Positions 52,792-60,983 of a stretch of DNA of 60,983 bases are shown here, piece after piece (position 1 is the stretch's first letter; each line of letters opens with the position of its first letter). This DNA comes from Paenibacillus radicis (ex Xue et al. 2023) (GTDB lineage: Bacteria > Bacillota > Bacilli > Paenibacillales > NBRC-103111). Made by a program: the position numbers and the translations under genes. A model generated the notes under the pieces. It did no database searches and was not told where the DNA came from. It worked only from the letters and a program-made list of their open reading frames with translations. Location of the stretch: assembly GCF_024722015.1 (NCBI RefSeq), contig NZ_JANQBD010000040.1, forward strand, positions 1-60,983, read 5' to 3'.

Positions 52792-53854
52792 TGAGTACTT
52801 GATCTTGAATTCGTTTTAAACCTTCTTTTATTGTTCTCGCACGAACCTCACCAATCCCGTCAACTTCATCCAGTTCGTCTATAGTTGCCATCATTAGATG
52901 TGGGAGTCTTCCGAATTTTTCCACTAAATTGTGAATAATTACTGCAGGTAGACGAGGGATTTTGTTTAACACCCGATACCCTCTTGGCGATACGGTTTCC
53001 TCAGCAGTATTGTTACTGTGCTGATAGCCTAGCAGCCTGGCAATATGGTAATGATCCAAAATTTCTTCTGCCGCTAAACGTTTGAGACTGTTGGTCATAT
53101 CTTTGATTCTATCATCATTTTGTTCTTTTACATAGTCTTTTAATAAAAGTTGCGCTTCCAGCTCGGTATTTCCAATCAATTCCTCCAGCTGCATACTGAT
53201 AAGGCGCCCTTCTGTGCCTAATTCGTTGATATAGCGCTTAATCTCTGCACTGACGCGGAGCACCATTTCCACTCGTTGTATGACATTAGTTACATCATGT
53301 AGAGCGACCAATTCCTCAAATTCAGAAGCTCCCAAATTGGTTACAGCTTGATCCAATACCGATTTATAACGCTCCAGCGTCTGTATCGCTTGATTCGCTT
53401 TGGTAAGAATGACGCCTATATCCTTTAAACTATATCGAAGGTTTCCCTGATATAACGTAATCACATTACGCCTCTGCGAGATGGACACCACGAGCTTGGA
53501 GGTTTGTTTGGCAACCCGTTCAGCTGTCCGATGTCTAATCCCTGTTTCCGAAGAGGAAATAGAGGAGTCCGGTATAAGCTGAGTGTTAGCATAAAGAATT
53601 CGTTTCACATCTTCGCTTAAGATGATCGCTCCATCCATTTTGGCCAATTCATACAAATAATTGGGAGAAAAATCACAATTGATAGAAAAACCTCCATCAA
53701 CGACCTCCATTACTTCCGGGCTGTAGCCAACTACGATCAAAGCTCCTGTTTTGGCCCGAAGCACGTTCTCCAATCCGTCTCGGAAAGGAGTTCCTGGTGC
53801 TACCATTTGCAGCAGTTGGCTCATTACATCCCGTTTTATTTCTTCCTTGCTCAT
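52775..53854 (-). CDS. disA: diadenylate cyclase DisA, DNA-integrity scanning protein
   Basis: A 359-aa protein making c-di-AMP. The DAC domain has MDGAIILS (DGA at about 74-76) and GIRHRTAERVA (about 106-116). A helical linker and a C-terminal DNA-binding helix-hairpin-helix domain (IDELDEVDGIGEVRARTIKEG) follow. In B. subtilis it pauses at branched DNA and delays sporulation. ATG 53854 lies 6 bp after GGGAGGGG; the 12-codon in-frame extension upstream is repeat DNA. Confidence 0.95.
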   Translation of the reverse strand: MSKEEIKRDVMSQLLQMVAPGTPFRDGLENVLRAKTGALIVVGYSPEVMEVVDGGFSINCDFSPNYLYELAKMDGAIILSEDVKRILYANTQLIPDSSISSSETGIRHRTAERVAKQTSKLVVSISQRRNVITLYQGNLRYSLKDIGVILTKANQAIQTLERYKSVLDQAVTNLGASEFEELVALHDVTNVIQRVEMVLRVSAEIKRYINELGTEGRLISMQLEELIGNTELEAQLLLKDYVKEQNDDRIKDMTNSLKRLAAEEILDHYHIARLLGYQHSNNTAEETVSPRGYRVLNKIPRLPAVIIHNLVEKFGRLPHLMMATIDELDEVDGIGEVRARTIKEGLKRIQDQVLIDRHI

Positions 53855-53857
53855 GTT

Positions 53858-54097
53858 GTCCCCTCCCCCATTCCCCCATGTTGCCCCCACCCAAACCCTC
53901 CCCGCCGGGAGGGCTCCAAAGGGCTCCGCCCTCTGGACACCCGTCAGTTGTGACTGCTACGGCAGTGTTTTCAGAGCGCTTTCGTCCCTACGGGACACGC
54001 TTTACGGTGGTGCTTGTTTGTGCGTGACTGCTACGATAGTGTCTCTTGAACGCTTCCGTCCCTAGCGGGACACGCTTTACGGTAGTGCTTCTTTATT
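53858..54097 (-). repeat. GC-rich hairpin repeat element, copy B
   Basis: The plus strand carries three successive parts: hairpin CCCTCCCCGCCGGGAGGG (53896-53913), hairpin AGGGCTCCGCCCT (53920-53932) with CTGGACACCCG, then two tandem units of 74 bp (53950-54023 and 54024-54097), each holding TGACTGCTACG, a GTCCCTACGGGAC-type hairpin and CACGCTTTACGGT. The element fills the radA-disA gap and its end supplies the disA ribosome-binding site. Confidence 0.85.
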
Positions 54098-54188
54098 ACA
54101 TAACACATTATTTACATCGTCTAATTTCATCAACGCAACCTACATTAACCTGTTACATCAACCCTACTTGCATCAAAGCTTACATGCG

Positions 54189-55556
54189 TTACCCCAAAGC
54201 AGCTTTCAAAGCTTCCGATACCGTACTGACGCCGATTATTTCAATGGAAGAAGGAGGAGTCCAGCCCTTGAGACTTTTTTCCGGAAGGATGACACGGCGG
54301 AACCCGAGCTTTTCTGCTTCCTTCACCCTTTGATCCACACGAGAAACACCGCGCACTTCACCGGTCAATCCCACTTCCCCAAATACTACGTCGTATGGCT
54401 GTGTTGGCTGCTCCCTTAAACTGGAAGCAATGCTGACAGCTATTGCCAGATCAACCGCCGGTTCATCCAGCTTAACCCCGCCTGCTACGTTCACATAAGC
54501 ATCCTGGTTTTGCAAAAACATACCCAGCCGTTTCTCCAATACCGCAATAATTAAAGCCAATCGGTTATGATCAATTCCTGTTGCCATCCGCCGCGGCGAA
54601 GGGAAATTGGTAGAAGTAACAAGTGCCTGAAGCTCCACAAGCACGGTTCTAGTTCCTTCCAGGCTGGCAACAACGGTAGAACCTGACACCCCGAGTGGAC
54701 GTTCCGACAAAAATAGCTCAGATGGATTGTTGACCTCAACTAATCCGCCTTCCTGCATTTCAAAAATTCCGATCTCATTTGTTGCGCCGAACCTGTTCTT
54801 GACAGCTCTCAACAGCCTGTAGGATTGGTGTCTTTCTCCTTCGAAATAGAGAACACAATCCACCATATGTTCTAGCATTCGTGGACCTGCGATAGCGCCC
54901 TCCTTAGTAACATGACCAACCAACACCGTTGCAATACCTTTAATTTTGGCAATGCGCATAAAATGGCCTGTGCACTCCCTCACTTGGGACACACTGCCCG
55001 GAGCAGAAGAAATTGCTGGATGGTAGACCGTTTGAATCGAGTCGATAACGATAAAATCAGGTTGAACCTCTTCAATCGCAGCTTCTATCTGCTCCAAGTT
55101 GGTTTCACACAGCACGTATAGCAGTTCAGATGTTGCATTCAACCGATCCGCGCGCAGCTTGGTTTGTCGAACCGATTCCTCACCTGAAATGTATAATACT
55201 TTTTTATCGCTTTGCGTTAAATCAAAAGAGGTTTGCAGCAGCAATGTAGACTTCCCAATGCCCGGGTCCCCTCCGACCAAAAGCAATGAGCCCGGAACGA
55301 GACCGCCGCCAAGCACACGATTTAATTCCTTGTTCCGCGTTTGAATACGCTGCTCTTCCGTACCTTTAATATTTATGATGGAAACGGGCTTTTCTTTCGT
55401 CCGTAATAGAGAAGATTGCATACCTTGTGTCTTCGTAACTGTCTCCAGTTCCTCAACAAACGTGTTCCAAGCCTGACAGCCCGGACATTTCCCTAACCAT
55501 TTGGGAGATTCAAATCCGCATTCCGAACAGAAAAATATCGTTTTTTGCTTTGCCAT
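54189..55556 (-). CDS. radA: DNA repair protein RadA
   Basis: A 455-aa branch-migration ATPase. N-terminal Cys4 zinc finger (CSEC and CPGC, residues 10-27), RecA-like core with Walker A GGDPGIGKST (about 94-103) and Walker B FIVIDSIQT, the RadA-specific KNRFG, and a Lon-protease-like C-terminal domain. As in B. subtilis it lies between clpC and disA, but here it is separated from both by intergenic elements. Confidence 0.96.
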   Translation of the reverse strand: MAKQKTIFFCSECGFESPKWLGKCPGCQAWNTFVEELETVTKTQGMQSSLLRTKEKPVSIINIKGTEEQRIQTRNKELNRVLGGGLVPGSLLLVGGDPGIGKSTLLLQTSFDLTQSDKKVLYISGEESVRQTKLRADRLNATSELLYVLCETNLEQIEAAIEEVQPDFIVIDSIQTVYHPAISSAPGSVSQVRECTGHFMRIAKIKGIATVLVGHVTKEGAIAGPRMLEHMVDCVLYFEGERHQSYRLLRAVKNRFGATNEIGIFEMQEGGLVEVNNPSELFLSERPLGVSGSTVVASLEGTRTVLVELQALVTSTNFPSPRRMATGIDHNRLALIIAVLEKRLGMFLQNQDAYVNVAGGVKLDEPAVDLAIAVSIASSLREQPTQPYDVVFGEVGLTGEVRGVSRVDQRVKEAEKLGFRRVILPEKSLKGWTPPSSIEIIGVSTVSEALKAALG

Positions 55557-55608
55557 TTAAAACTCTCCCAGTTGTGTATTCACTCCGAATCCTAAAGCGT
55601 GCCTACAA

Positions 55609-55637
55609 AGTTTACCATTTTGCAGCAACAATGAAAA
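55609..55637 (-). promoter_or_regulatory. possible radA promoter
   Basis: Minus strand: TTTTCA (55632-55637), 17 bp, TAAACT (55609-55614), between the clpC terminator and radA. Poor -35; assigned mainly because the terminator would otherwise leave radA without transcription. Confidence 0.35.
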
Positions 55638-55656
55638 CCCTTCTCCTTAAATATGG

Positions 55657-55693
55657 AAAAAAAACATCCTATGGCCTAATGCCACAGGATGTT
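55657..55693 (-). terminator. clpC terminator
   Basis: A 13-bp stem AACATCCTGTGGC / GCCATAGGATGTT with one G:U-type position and a five-base loop, then eight U on the minus strand, 16 bp beyond the clpC stop codon. Confidence 0.93.
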
Positions 55694-55708
55694 TCGCTTT
55701 TTCTTAGG

Positions 55709-58150
55709 TTAAGGACTTGTGACTCCCTGACTACGCTCTACAGTCAATGCTCCTTCGTGCTCATCGATAGTTAACGTGTCCCCTTTGGTAATCATGCCGC
55801 GAAGCAATTCTTCAGACAGTCTGTCTTCAATATGCTTCTGGATCGCTCTACGCAGCGGTCTAGCTCCATAAGTAGGATCGAATCCTTCTTTGGCCAAAAA
55901 GGCTTTAGCTTTATCGGTAAGAACGAAGTCAACATCTTGCTCTTTCAAACGTTTACGCAGATCATCTGCCATCAGCGTTACGATCTGAGCGATATGAGCT
56001 TCTTCCAGAGAATGGAACACAATAATCTCGTCAATCCGGTTCAAAAACTCCGGACGGAAGCTCTTTTTAAGCTCGCTCATCACTTTATCTTTCATATTGC
56101 CGTAATCTTTACCGGCATCCTGTACAGCCGTGAAACCTAGCGAGGAATTCTTCTTAATCATATCCGCGCCTACGTTGGAAGTCATAATGATAAGAGTGTT
56201 GCGGAAGTCCACCGTGCGGCCTTTGGAATCAGTCAAACGACCGTCCTCTAACACCTGCAACAGGATATTAAATACTTCCGGATGCGCCTTCTCAATTTCG
56301 TCCAACAAAACTACGGAATACGGTTTACGGCGAACTTTTTCGGTAAGCTGTCCGCCCTCTTCATAACCAACATATCCCGGAGGAGCCCCTACCAGACGAG
56401 AAGTCGAGTGCTTCTCCATATACTCGGACATATCGATACGAATAACTGCGTTGTCGTCACCAAACAGAGACTCTGCCAAAGCACGTGCCAGCTCAGTTTT
56501 ACCAACTCCTGTTGGTCCCAGGAAGATAAAGGAGCCTATAGGCCGCTTAGGATCTTTGAGACCCGCTCTAGCGCGGCGAATAGCACGGCTTACTGCTTTC
56601 ACAGCTTCTTCCTGACCTATAACCCGATCGTGAAGAATCTCTTCCATTTTGAGCAAGCGCTCTGTCTCTTCCTCAGCGAGCTTAACTACCGGTATACCGG
56701 TCCAGCTTGCTACAACCTGAGCTATATCATCGGGAGTCACTTCGGAATCCGTACGTCCTTGTTTCTCTTTCCATTCATTCTTGGTTGTATCCAGCTCTTC
56801 ACGCAGCTTTTGCTCGGTGTCCCGCAAAGAAGCCGCCTTCTCAAACTCTTGACTCTGAACAGCCGCGTCTTTCTCCTTGCGGATATCCTCCAGCTTATTT
56901 TCAAGCTTCTTCAAATCAGGCGGTACTGTGTAGGAGCGAAGCCTTACCTTGGAGCTCGCCTCATCAATCAGATCGATTGCCTTATCCGGCAGGAAGCGAT
57001 CCGTTATATAGCGGTCCGAAAGCTTTACCGCTTGTTCTATAGCTTCATCCGTAATTTTGACCCGGTGATGCGCCTCATAGCGGTCACGCAATCCGTGCAA
57101 AATTTGAATAGCTTCCTCTGGAGACGGCTGGTCCACTGTAATCGGTTGAAAGCGTCTTTCCAAAGCGGCATCTTTTTCAATATATTTACGATATTCATCC
57201 AGCGTTGTAGCCCCGATGCATTGAAGCTCTCCACGAGCTAATGCCGGCTTCAGGATGTTAGACGCATCAATCGCGCCTTCCGCCCCACCTGCACCAATCA
57301 ATGTGTGCAGCTCATCAATGAATAGAATGATATTACCCGCTTGGCGAATTTCATCCATAATCTTTTTAAGACGATCCTCAAACTCACCGCGATATTTAGT
57401 TCCCGCCACGACAGATCCCATATCCAATGTCATAACGCGTTTATCACGCAATGTTTCAGGGATTTCGTTATTAATTATTTTTTGCGCCAAACCTTCGGCA
57501 ATCGCAGTTTTACCAACACCCGGCTCACCAATCAATACCGGATTATTTTTGGTTCTACGGCTTAATACCTGGATCACACGCTCGATTTCTTTGCTGCGGC
57601 CAATAACCGGATCCAGATTGCCATCTTTAGCATAAGACGTCAAATCCCTGGCCAATCCGTCAAGTGTAGGCGTATTTACGTTAGCGTTGCTACCATGATT
57701 GGTAGATACAACCTCGCTGCTGCCTAACAGCTGCAATACCTGCTGCCGCGCTTTATTCAAGCTAACACCAAGATTATTCAGGACACGAGCCGCGACGCCT
57801 TCCCCTTCACGAATCAATCCAAGCAATATATGCTCTGTTCCCACATACGTATGGCCTAATTTACGAGCCTCATCCATCGAAAGCTCGATAACCTTCTTAG
57901 CTCGTGGGGTGTAAGCAATGTTGGTAGGCTGTTCTTGGCCTCGACCGATAAGTGCCTCCACCTCGTCTTGGATTTTCTCTAAGCCTAATCCGAGAGCTAT
58001 AAGAGCTTTAGCAGCAATACCGTCACCTTCACGAATTAAACCTAACAAAATATGCTCTGTTCCAATATTATTATGACCTAAACGAACGGCTTCTTCCTGT
58101 GCTAAGGACAATACTTTTTGCGCACGTTCCGTGAATCTTCCAAACATCAT
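55709..58150 (-). CDS. clpC: ATP-dependent protease ATPase subunit ClpC
   Basis: An 813-aa Hsp100 unfoldase feeding ClpP. Two Clp-N repeats (about 1-145), AAA-1 with GEPGVGKT and DELHTLIGAGG, a UVR-bearing middle domain (about 420-455), AAA-2 with GPTGVGKT, and the ClpP-binding loop near residue 670 (SSLGF). It recognises substrates with phosphorylated Arg through the N domain. ATG 58150 lies 8 bp after GGAGG. Last gene of the ctsR operon. Confidence 0.97.
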   Translation of the reverse strand: MMFGRFTERAQKVLSLAQEEAVRLGHNNIGTEHILLGLIREGDGIAAKALIALGLGLEKIQDEVEALIGRGQEQPTNIAYTPRAKKVIELSMDEARKLGHTYVGTEHILLGLIREGEGVAARVLNNLGVSLNKARQQVLQLLGSSEVVSTNHGSNANVNTPTLDGLARDLTSYAKDGNLDPVIGRSKEIERVIQVLSRRTKNNPVLIGEPGVGKTAIAEGLAQKIINNEIPETLRDKRVMTLDMGSVVAGTKYRGEFEDRLKKIMDEIRQAGNIILFIDELHTLIGAGGAEGAIDASNILKPALARGELQCIGATTLDEYRKYIEKDAALERRFQPITVDQPSPEEAIQILHGLRDRYEAHHRVKITDEAIEQAVKLSDRYITDRFLPDKAIDLIDEASSKVRLRSYTVPPDLKKLENKLEDIRKEKDAAVQSQEFEKAASLRDTEQKLREELDTTKNEWKEKQGRTDSEVTPDDIAQVVASWTGIPVVKLAEEETERLLKMEEILHDRVIGQEEAVKAVSRAIRRARAGLKDPKRPIGSFIFLGPTGVGKTELARALAESLFGDDNAVIRIDMSEYMEKHSTSRLVGAPPGYVGYEEGGQLTEKVRRKPYSVVLLDEIEKAHPEVFNILLQVLEDGRLTDSKGRTVDFRNTLIIMTSNVGADMIKKNSSLGFTAVQDAGKDYGNMKDKVMSELKKSFRPEFLNRIDEIIVFHSLEEAHIAQIVTLMADDLRKRLKEQDVDFVLTDKAKAFLAKEGFDPTYGARPLRRAIQKHIEDRLSEELLRGMITKGDTLTIDEHEGALTVERSQGVTSP

Positions 58151-58224
58151 GCGTAACACCTCCATAAAAGAATAAAATTATCGAAGCACGTTTGACTAAA
58201 AGAGCAATCATACCGTGTTGTTAT

Positions 58225-59292
58225 TTACTCAGATGTAAATTTCTCTCGAATGAGTTGCGCCCTTCTTATGTCTCTTTCTTCAGCGCTTAGCTTTTCTCCT
58301 GCATACTGCTGTAAAAAACCAGGCTGGGTCATCACCATCAACTCATTCATCACTTGAAGCGGGACATTCTTAATGATGCCCAGATCGATACCTAACCGAA
58401 CATCTGACAGCCGTTGAGCAGCTTCTTTAGAATCCATAATAGCTGCATAAGACATGATTCCAAATGACCTGCTGACACGGTCCAACAGCTTGGTTCTTGT
58501 TTCAAGCTGCAGCTTCTCGCGTGCTGCCCGCTCATGTTCAATAATTTGCCGGACTACTCCATATAAATTATCGATGATCTCCTGCTCGGATTGTCCTAGT
58601 GTAATCTGATTGGAAATTTGAAACAGGTTGCCTAAGGCTTCGCTGCCTTCCCCATACAACCCTCTAACCGCCAATCCTACTTGAGTTATTGCTGATAAAA
58701 TACGGTTGATTTGTTGGGTTAAAACCAAAGCAGGCAGATGAATCATTACCGAAGCTCTAATCCCGGTCCCTACATTCGTAGGGCAGCTGGTCAAATATCC
58801 CCGTTTCTCATCAAACGCATAATCCAGCTGTGTTTCAAACAAGTCATCAATTTGACTTGCAAGGTCCCAGGCTTCATTAATTTGAAAACCAGGACACAAG
58901 CATTGTATTCGCAAATGATCCTCTTCATTCACCATGATGCTGATGGATTCATTATCGCTTAATATTACCGCACCATTACGTGACTCATTAGCTAATGCAG
59001 GACTAATCAGATGCTTCTCTACAAGCACACGCTTTTCGAGCTCATCCAATTCATCGAGTGACAGTAAAGAAAAGTTACTAATGGTTCCGAGCTCTTCATT
59101 CCCCATTATACTTGATACCTTCTCAAACACTTCGTGAGATTGGGGATTAGTAGAAAGCATCGGAAATGGATAGGACTGTATGTTTCTCGCGATACGGATT
59201 CTGGTACTGATTACAATATCGGAGTCAGGTCCTTCGCTCTTCATCCAATCACTCAAGGCATGCTGTGTAAAACGATTCGTATTCGATGTCAT
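58225..59292 (-). CDS. mcsB: protein-arginine kinase McsB
   Basis: A 355-aa enzyme of the guanido-kinase fold that phosphorylates Arg residues, marking proteins for ClpCP. STRIRIARN near residue 29 binds ATP; CPTNVGTGIRASVMIHLP (about 167-184) contains the active-site Cys. GGAGG lies 6 bp before the ATG. It needs McsA as activator. Confidence 0.95.
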   Translation of the reverse strand: MTSNTNRFTQHALSDWMKSEGPDSDIVISTRIRIARNIQSYPFPMLSTNPQSHEVFEKVSSIMGNEELGTISNFSLLSLDELDELEKRVLVEKHLISPALANESRNGAVILSDNESISIMVNEEDHLRIQCLCPGFQINEAWDLASQIDDLFETQLDYAFDEKRGYLTSCPTNVGTGIRASVMIHLPALVLTQQINRILSAITQVGLAVRGLYGEGSEALGNLFQISNQITLGQSEQEIIDNLYGVVRQIIEHERAAREKLQLETRTKLLDRVSRSFGIMSYAAIMDSKEAAQRLSDVRLGIDLGIIKNVPLQVMNELMVMTQPGFLQQYAGEKLSAEERDIRRAQLIREKFTSE

Positions 59293-59370
59293 AAGATTCC
59301 TCCCTTGCCCTAAGAAACCTCTATCATAACCTTCCCTTTGAACGACTACGATTCCAGGAGGTTTAAAACA

Positions 59371-59886
59371 CTAGCCTTCGGCAACCTTTTTCTCAAGCTG
59401 ACGGATTTCATCGCGAAGCTTCGCTGCTTCTTCAAATTCTTCTCCTTGAATACGCAGCAGCAGCTCCTTTTTCAAAGTCTCGATTTCCCTCTTATGTTGT
59501 ATTAACCCGCCAGAACGTTTAGGAACCTTCCCGGTGTGAAAAGTATTCCCGTGAACTCTTTTGAACAATGGATCCAGCTTATCTTCGAAATGCTTGTAGC
59601 ATGAGCTGCAGCCAAAACGACCGACTTTACTGAATTGACTATAAGTAAGTCCGCATTCTTCACAACGACCTGGCTGAGCTTTTGGTGTAAGAGTACCATG
59701 CGAGGGATCAAAATCGAGCAGCCCTGACAATAAATTATGAATAGAAAAGCCATTCGGTGTACCTGGAATCAGCTCTCCTTTCTCTCGGGCGCATGACTCA
59801 CAGATGTGAAACTCTGTCTTTTCTCCGTTTAAAATTTTCGTAAAATGAAGCGTTGCTTGTTTCTTACCACATTCCTGGCATAACAT
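59371..59886 (-). CDS. mcsA: McsB activator McsA
   Basis: A 171-aa protein with four zinc-type Cys pairs (CQEC, CESC, CEEC, CSSC) in the first 100 residues and a C-terminal UVR coiled coil (about 130-168, KKELLLRIQGEEFEEAAKLR region) like that of ClpC. ATG 59886 gives MLCQECGKK with GGAGG 8 bp away; the earlier ATG is too close to it. Confidence 0.94.
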   Translation of the reverse strand: MLCQECGKKQATLHFTKILNGEKTEFHICESCAREKGELIPGTPNGFSIHNLLSGLLDFDPSHGTLTPKAQPGRCEECGLTYSQFSKVGRFGCSSCYKHFEDKLDPLFKRVHGNTFHTGKVPKRSGGLIQHKREIETLKKELLLRIQGEEFEEAAKLRDEIRQLEKKVAEG

Positions 59887-59899
59887 AAACATTCCCTCC

Positions 59900-60361
59900 T
59901 TATTTACTCAACAAGGATATTAGCATAGCTTTCAATATTCTGGCTCGAATCTCATCTCTCAGCGGAAGCTTCAAAACCAGCACTTCTCTTGATATGGCTG
60001 CTTTCATCAGCGCCGCTTCTCTTGATGTAAGATAACCGCTCTCCTCCAATTGATACAGAAGGCCCTCAGAGGCGCTTTGATCGATTTGGAGACTAATGGT
60101 TTTGGAGATGTGATCAAGTACTGAACCATGTGCATTCAGCTCAATTTTTTGAATTCGTATATACCCTCCGCCCCCGCGCTTGCTTTCGACAATATACCCC
60201 TTCTCCAGAGTAAATCGGGTGCTAATTACATAATTAATTTGTGAGGGCACGCAATCAAACTGATCTGCCAGGTCGTTACGCTGAATTTCGACAATACCTT
60301 CATTGCTTTGCTGTAAAATCTGCTTCAGATATTGTTCGATAACCTCAGAGACATTACGCAT
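59900..60361 (-). CDS. ctsR: heat-shock repressor CtsR
   Basis: A 153-aa repressor of clp genes. Winged helix in the first 75 residues, with the glycine-rich wing SKRGGGGYIRI that senses heat, and a C-terminal domain bound by McsB. ATG 60361 lies 8 bp after GGAGG. It represses its own operon through the box just upstream. Confidence 0.95.
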   Translation of the reverse strand: MRNVSEVIEQYLKQILQQSNEGIVEIQRNDLADQFDCVPSQINYVISTRFTLEKGYIVESKRGGGGYIRIQKIELNAHGSVLDHISKTISLQIDQSASEGLLYQLEESGYLTSREAALMKAAISREVLVLKLPLRDEIRARILKAMLISLLSK

Positions 60362-60394
60362 CAATTCAACCTCCTAGTCAAGAAGTAAATTGAC

Positions 60395-60447
60395 TTTGAC
60401 TTTCTTTGACTTTAATAACATTATAGCAGTTTTCAGATAATTTGCAA
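60395..60447 (-). promoter_or_regulatory. ctsR operon promoter with CtsR operator
   Basis: Minus strand: TTGCAA (60442-60447), 16 bp, TATAAT (60420-60425). Nine bases downstream begins AGTCAAAGAAAGTCAAA (60395-60411), a perfect CtsR heptad direct repeat (RGTCAAA-NAN-RGTCAAA), with a third partial GTCAA following. The operator would cover the transcription start. Confidence 0.92.
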
Positions 60448-60500
60448 CTAGGACCTTGATTCATTTTATTGTTCACTTTGCGGCGGTTTTTATGCCTGTA

Positions 60501-60553
60501 AACAACAGAAAAAGCCTTTCTGGACTTAATCCAGAAAGGCTTTTTCTGTTGTT
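60501..60553 (-). terminator. rrn terminator after 5S
   Basis: A very long perfect stem (24 bp, 60501-60524 with 60530-60553) and five-base loop, just 5 bp after the 5S 3' end. AAAGCC/GGCTTT tracts with runs of T on the minus strand complete it. It insulates the ctsR operon from rRNA transcription. Confidence 0.93.
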
Positions 60554-60558
60554 GTTTT

Positions 60559-60676
60559 GCTTGGCAACGTCCTACTCTCCCAAGACCCTGCGGTCTAAGT
60601 ACCATTGGCGCTGGAGGGCTTAACGGTCGTGTTCGAGATGGGAACGCGTGGTTCCCCTCCGCCATCATCACCAAAC
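60559..60676 (-). rRNA. rrf: 5S ribosomal RNA
   Basis: The minus strand begins TTTGGTGATGATGGCGGAGG, includes CCCATCTCGAACACGACCG and ends ACGTTGCCAAGC, a full Bacillales 5S of about 117 nt. Ends are accurate to one or two bases. It is followed by the long rrn terminator. Confidence 0.96.
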
Positions 60677-60813
60677 GAATGTCAAGGTTTGCACCCTGAA
60701 AACTAGATCCGAAACAAGCAGCGTTGAGCAACGCTATATATTTTTCACGGTTTCCTCACAACGTATTCGGAGTCAGCTTTAACGCTTCTCTCCACCTTGT
60801 GAAGGTATTCTTG

Positions 60814-60983
60814 GATAAGCCCTCGACCGATTAGTATTCGTCAGCTCCATACCTTGCGGCACTTCCACCCCGAACCTATCAACCTCGTCGTCTTCAAGGG
60901 GTCTTACATACTGGGAAATCTCATCTTGAGGGGGGCTTCACGCTTAGATGCTTTCAGCGCTTATCCCTTCCGTACGTAGCTAT
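60814..60983 (-). rRNA. 23S ribosomal RNA, 3' end (partial)
   Basis: The minus strand carries GACCCCTTGAAGACGACGAG, GGTAGAAGT-type and GGAGCTGACGAATACTAATC, the well-conserved 3' terminal segment of 23S rRNA, ending at about TCGAGGGCTTATCC. The gene runs off the right edge. No tRNA gene lies in the 137-bp 23S-5S spacer. Confidence 0.95.

Noticed and set aside
53858..54097. Insertion sequence or transposon remnant
   Set aside because: No transposase fragment, no terminal inverted repeats and no obvious target-site duplication could be seen.
56282..57241. 319-codon plus-strand frame opposite clpC
   Set aside because: Same reason: antisense shadow of a conserved gene, no ribosome-binding site and no recognisable domain.
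60677..60813. tRNA genes in the 23S-5S spacer
   Set aside because: No cloverleaf or T-loop GTTCRANNC with matching acceptor stem could be found.

Overview
This is a core-genome block from a spore-forming, low-GC Gram-positive bacterium of the order Bacillales. Paenibacillus or a close relative is the best guess. The support is gene order and protein sequence: the B. subtilis-type order rrn - ctsR-mcsA-mcsB-clpC-radA-disA ... rpoBC - str - S10/spc/alpha - truA-rplM-rpsI ... cwlD-salA-gerD-kbaA-pdaB - rrn is kept almost entirely, with sporulation and germination genes present. All genes lie on the minus strand except pdaB and gerD, so the natural reading direction is from high to low coordinates. 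The genus is inferred without any database search.

Layout in the direction of transcription. (1) 60.98-60.5 kb: 3' end of a 23S rRNA, a complete 5S rRNA and a strong terminator. (2) 60.4-55.7 kb: heat-shock operon ctsR-mcsA-mcsB-clpC behind a CtsR operator. (3) 55.6-49.4 kb: radA, disA, pssA, yacL (PIN/TRAM), ispD, ispF. (4) 49.4-43.6 kb: gltX, a cysteine T-box leader, cysE, cysS, mrnC, rlmB, rae1. (5) 43.5-37.6 kb: sigH, rpmG, secE, nusG, rplK, rplA, the L10 leader, rplJ, rplL, a ybxB-type methyltransferase. (6) 37.6-30.4 kb: rpoB, rpoC. (7) 30.2-25.6 kb: L7Ae-like gene, rpsL, rpsG, fusA, tuf. (8) 25.3-10.1 kb: the S10-spc-alpha cluster from rpsJ to rplQ, including secY, adk, map, a KOW-domain gene, infA, rpmJ and rpoA. 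(9) 10.0-8.2 kb: truA, then rplM and rpsI with their own promoter and structured leader. (10) 7.95-6.0 kb: cysH and sat, a sulfate-assimilation pair. (11) 6.0-1.0 kb: cwlD, salA, gerD (+), kbaA, pdaB (+) and a SpoIIM-like membrane protein. (12) 0.8-0 kb: a small conserved-looking ORF, two rrn promoters and the 5' end of a 16S rRNA belonging to the next rrn operon.

The block holds most of the translation and transcription machinery (about 30 ribosomal proteins, EF-Tu, EF-G, IF-1, RNA polymerase alpha, beta and beta', NusG, SecE/SecY). It also carries stress proteolysis, c-di-AMP synthesis, isoprenoid, cysteine and tRNA-charging genes and a sporulation cluster. Control elements that can be read from sequence include a CtsR box, a Cys T-box with UGC specifier, an L10 leader, a probable L13 leader, many vegetative-type promoters and about a dozen intrinsic terminators.

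I found no CRISPR array, insertion sequence, prophage, tRNA or obviously transferred gene cassette. The least explained DNA is intergenic. A family of GC-rich hairpin repeats lies upstream of rpoB, ybxB and disA. A hairpin terminator contains the cwlD ribosome-binding site. A duplicated stem-loop sits between rplK and rplA, and a large AT-rich dyad lies in the rpoB leader.
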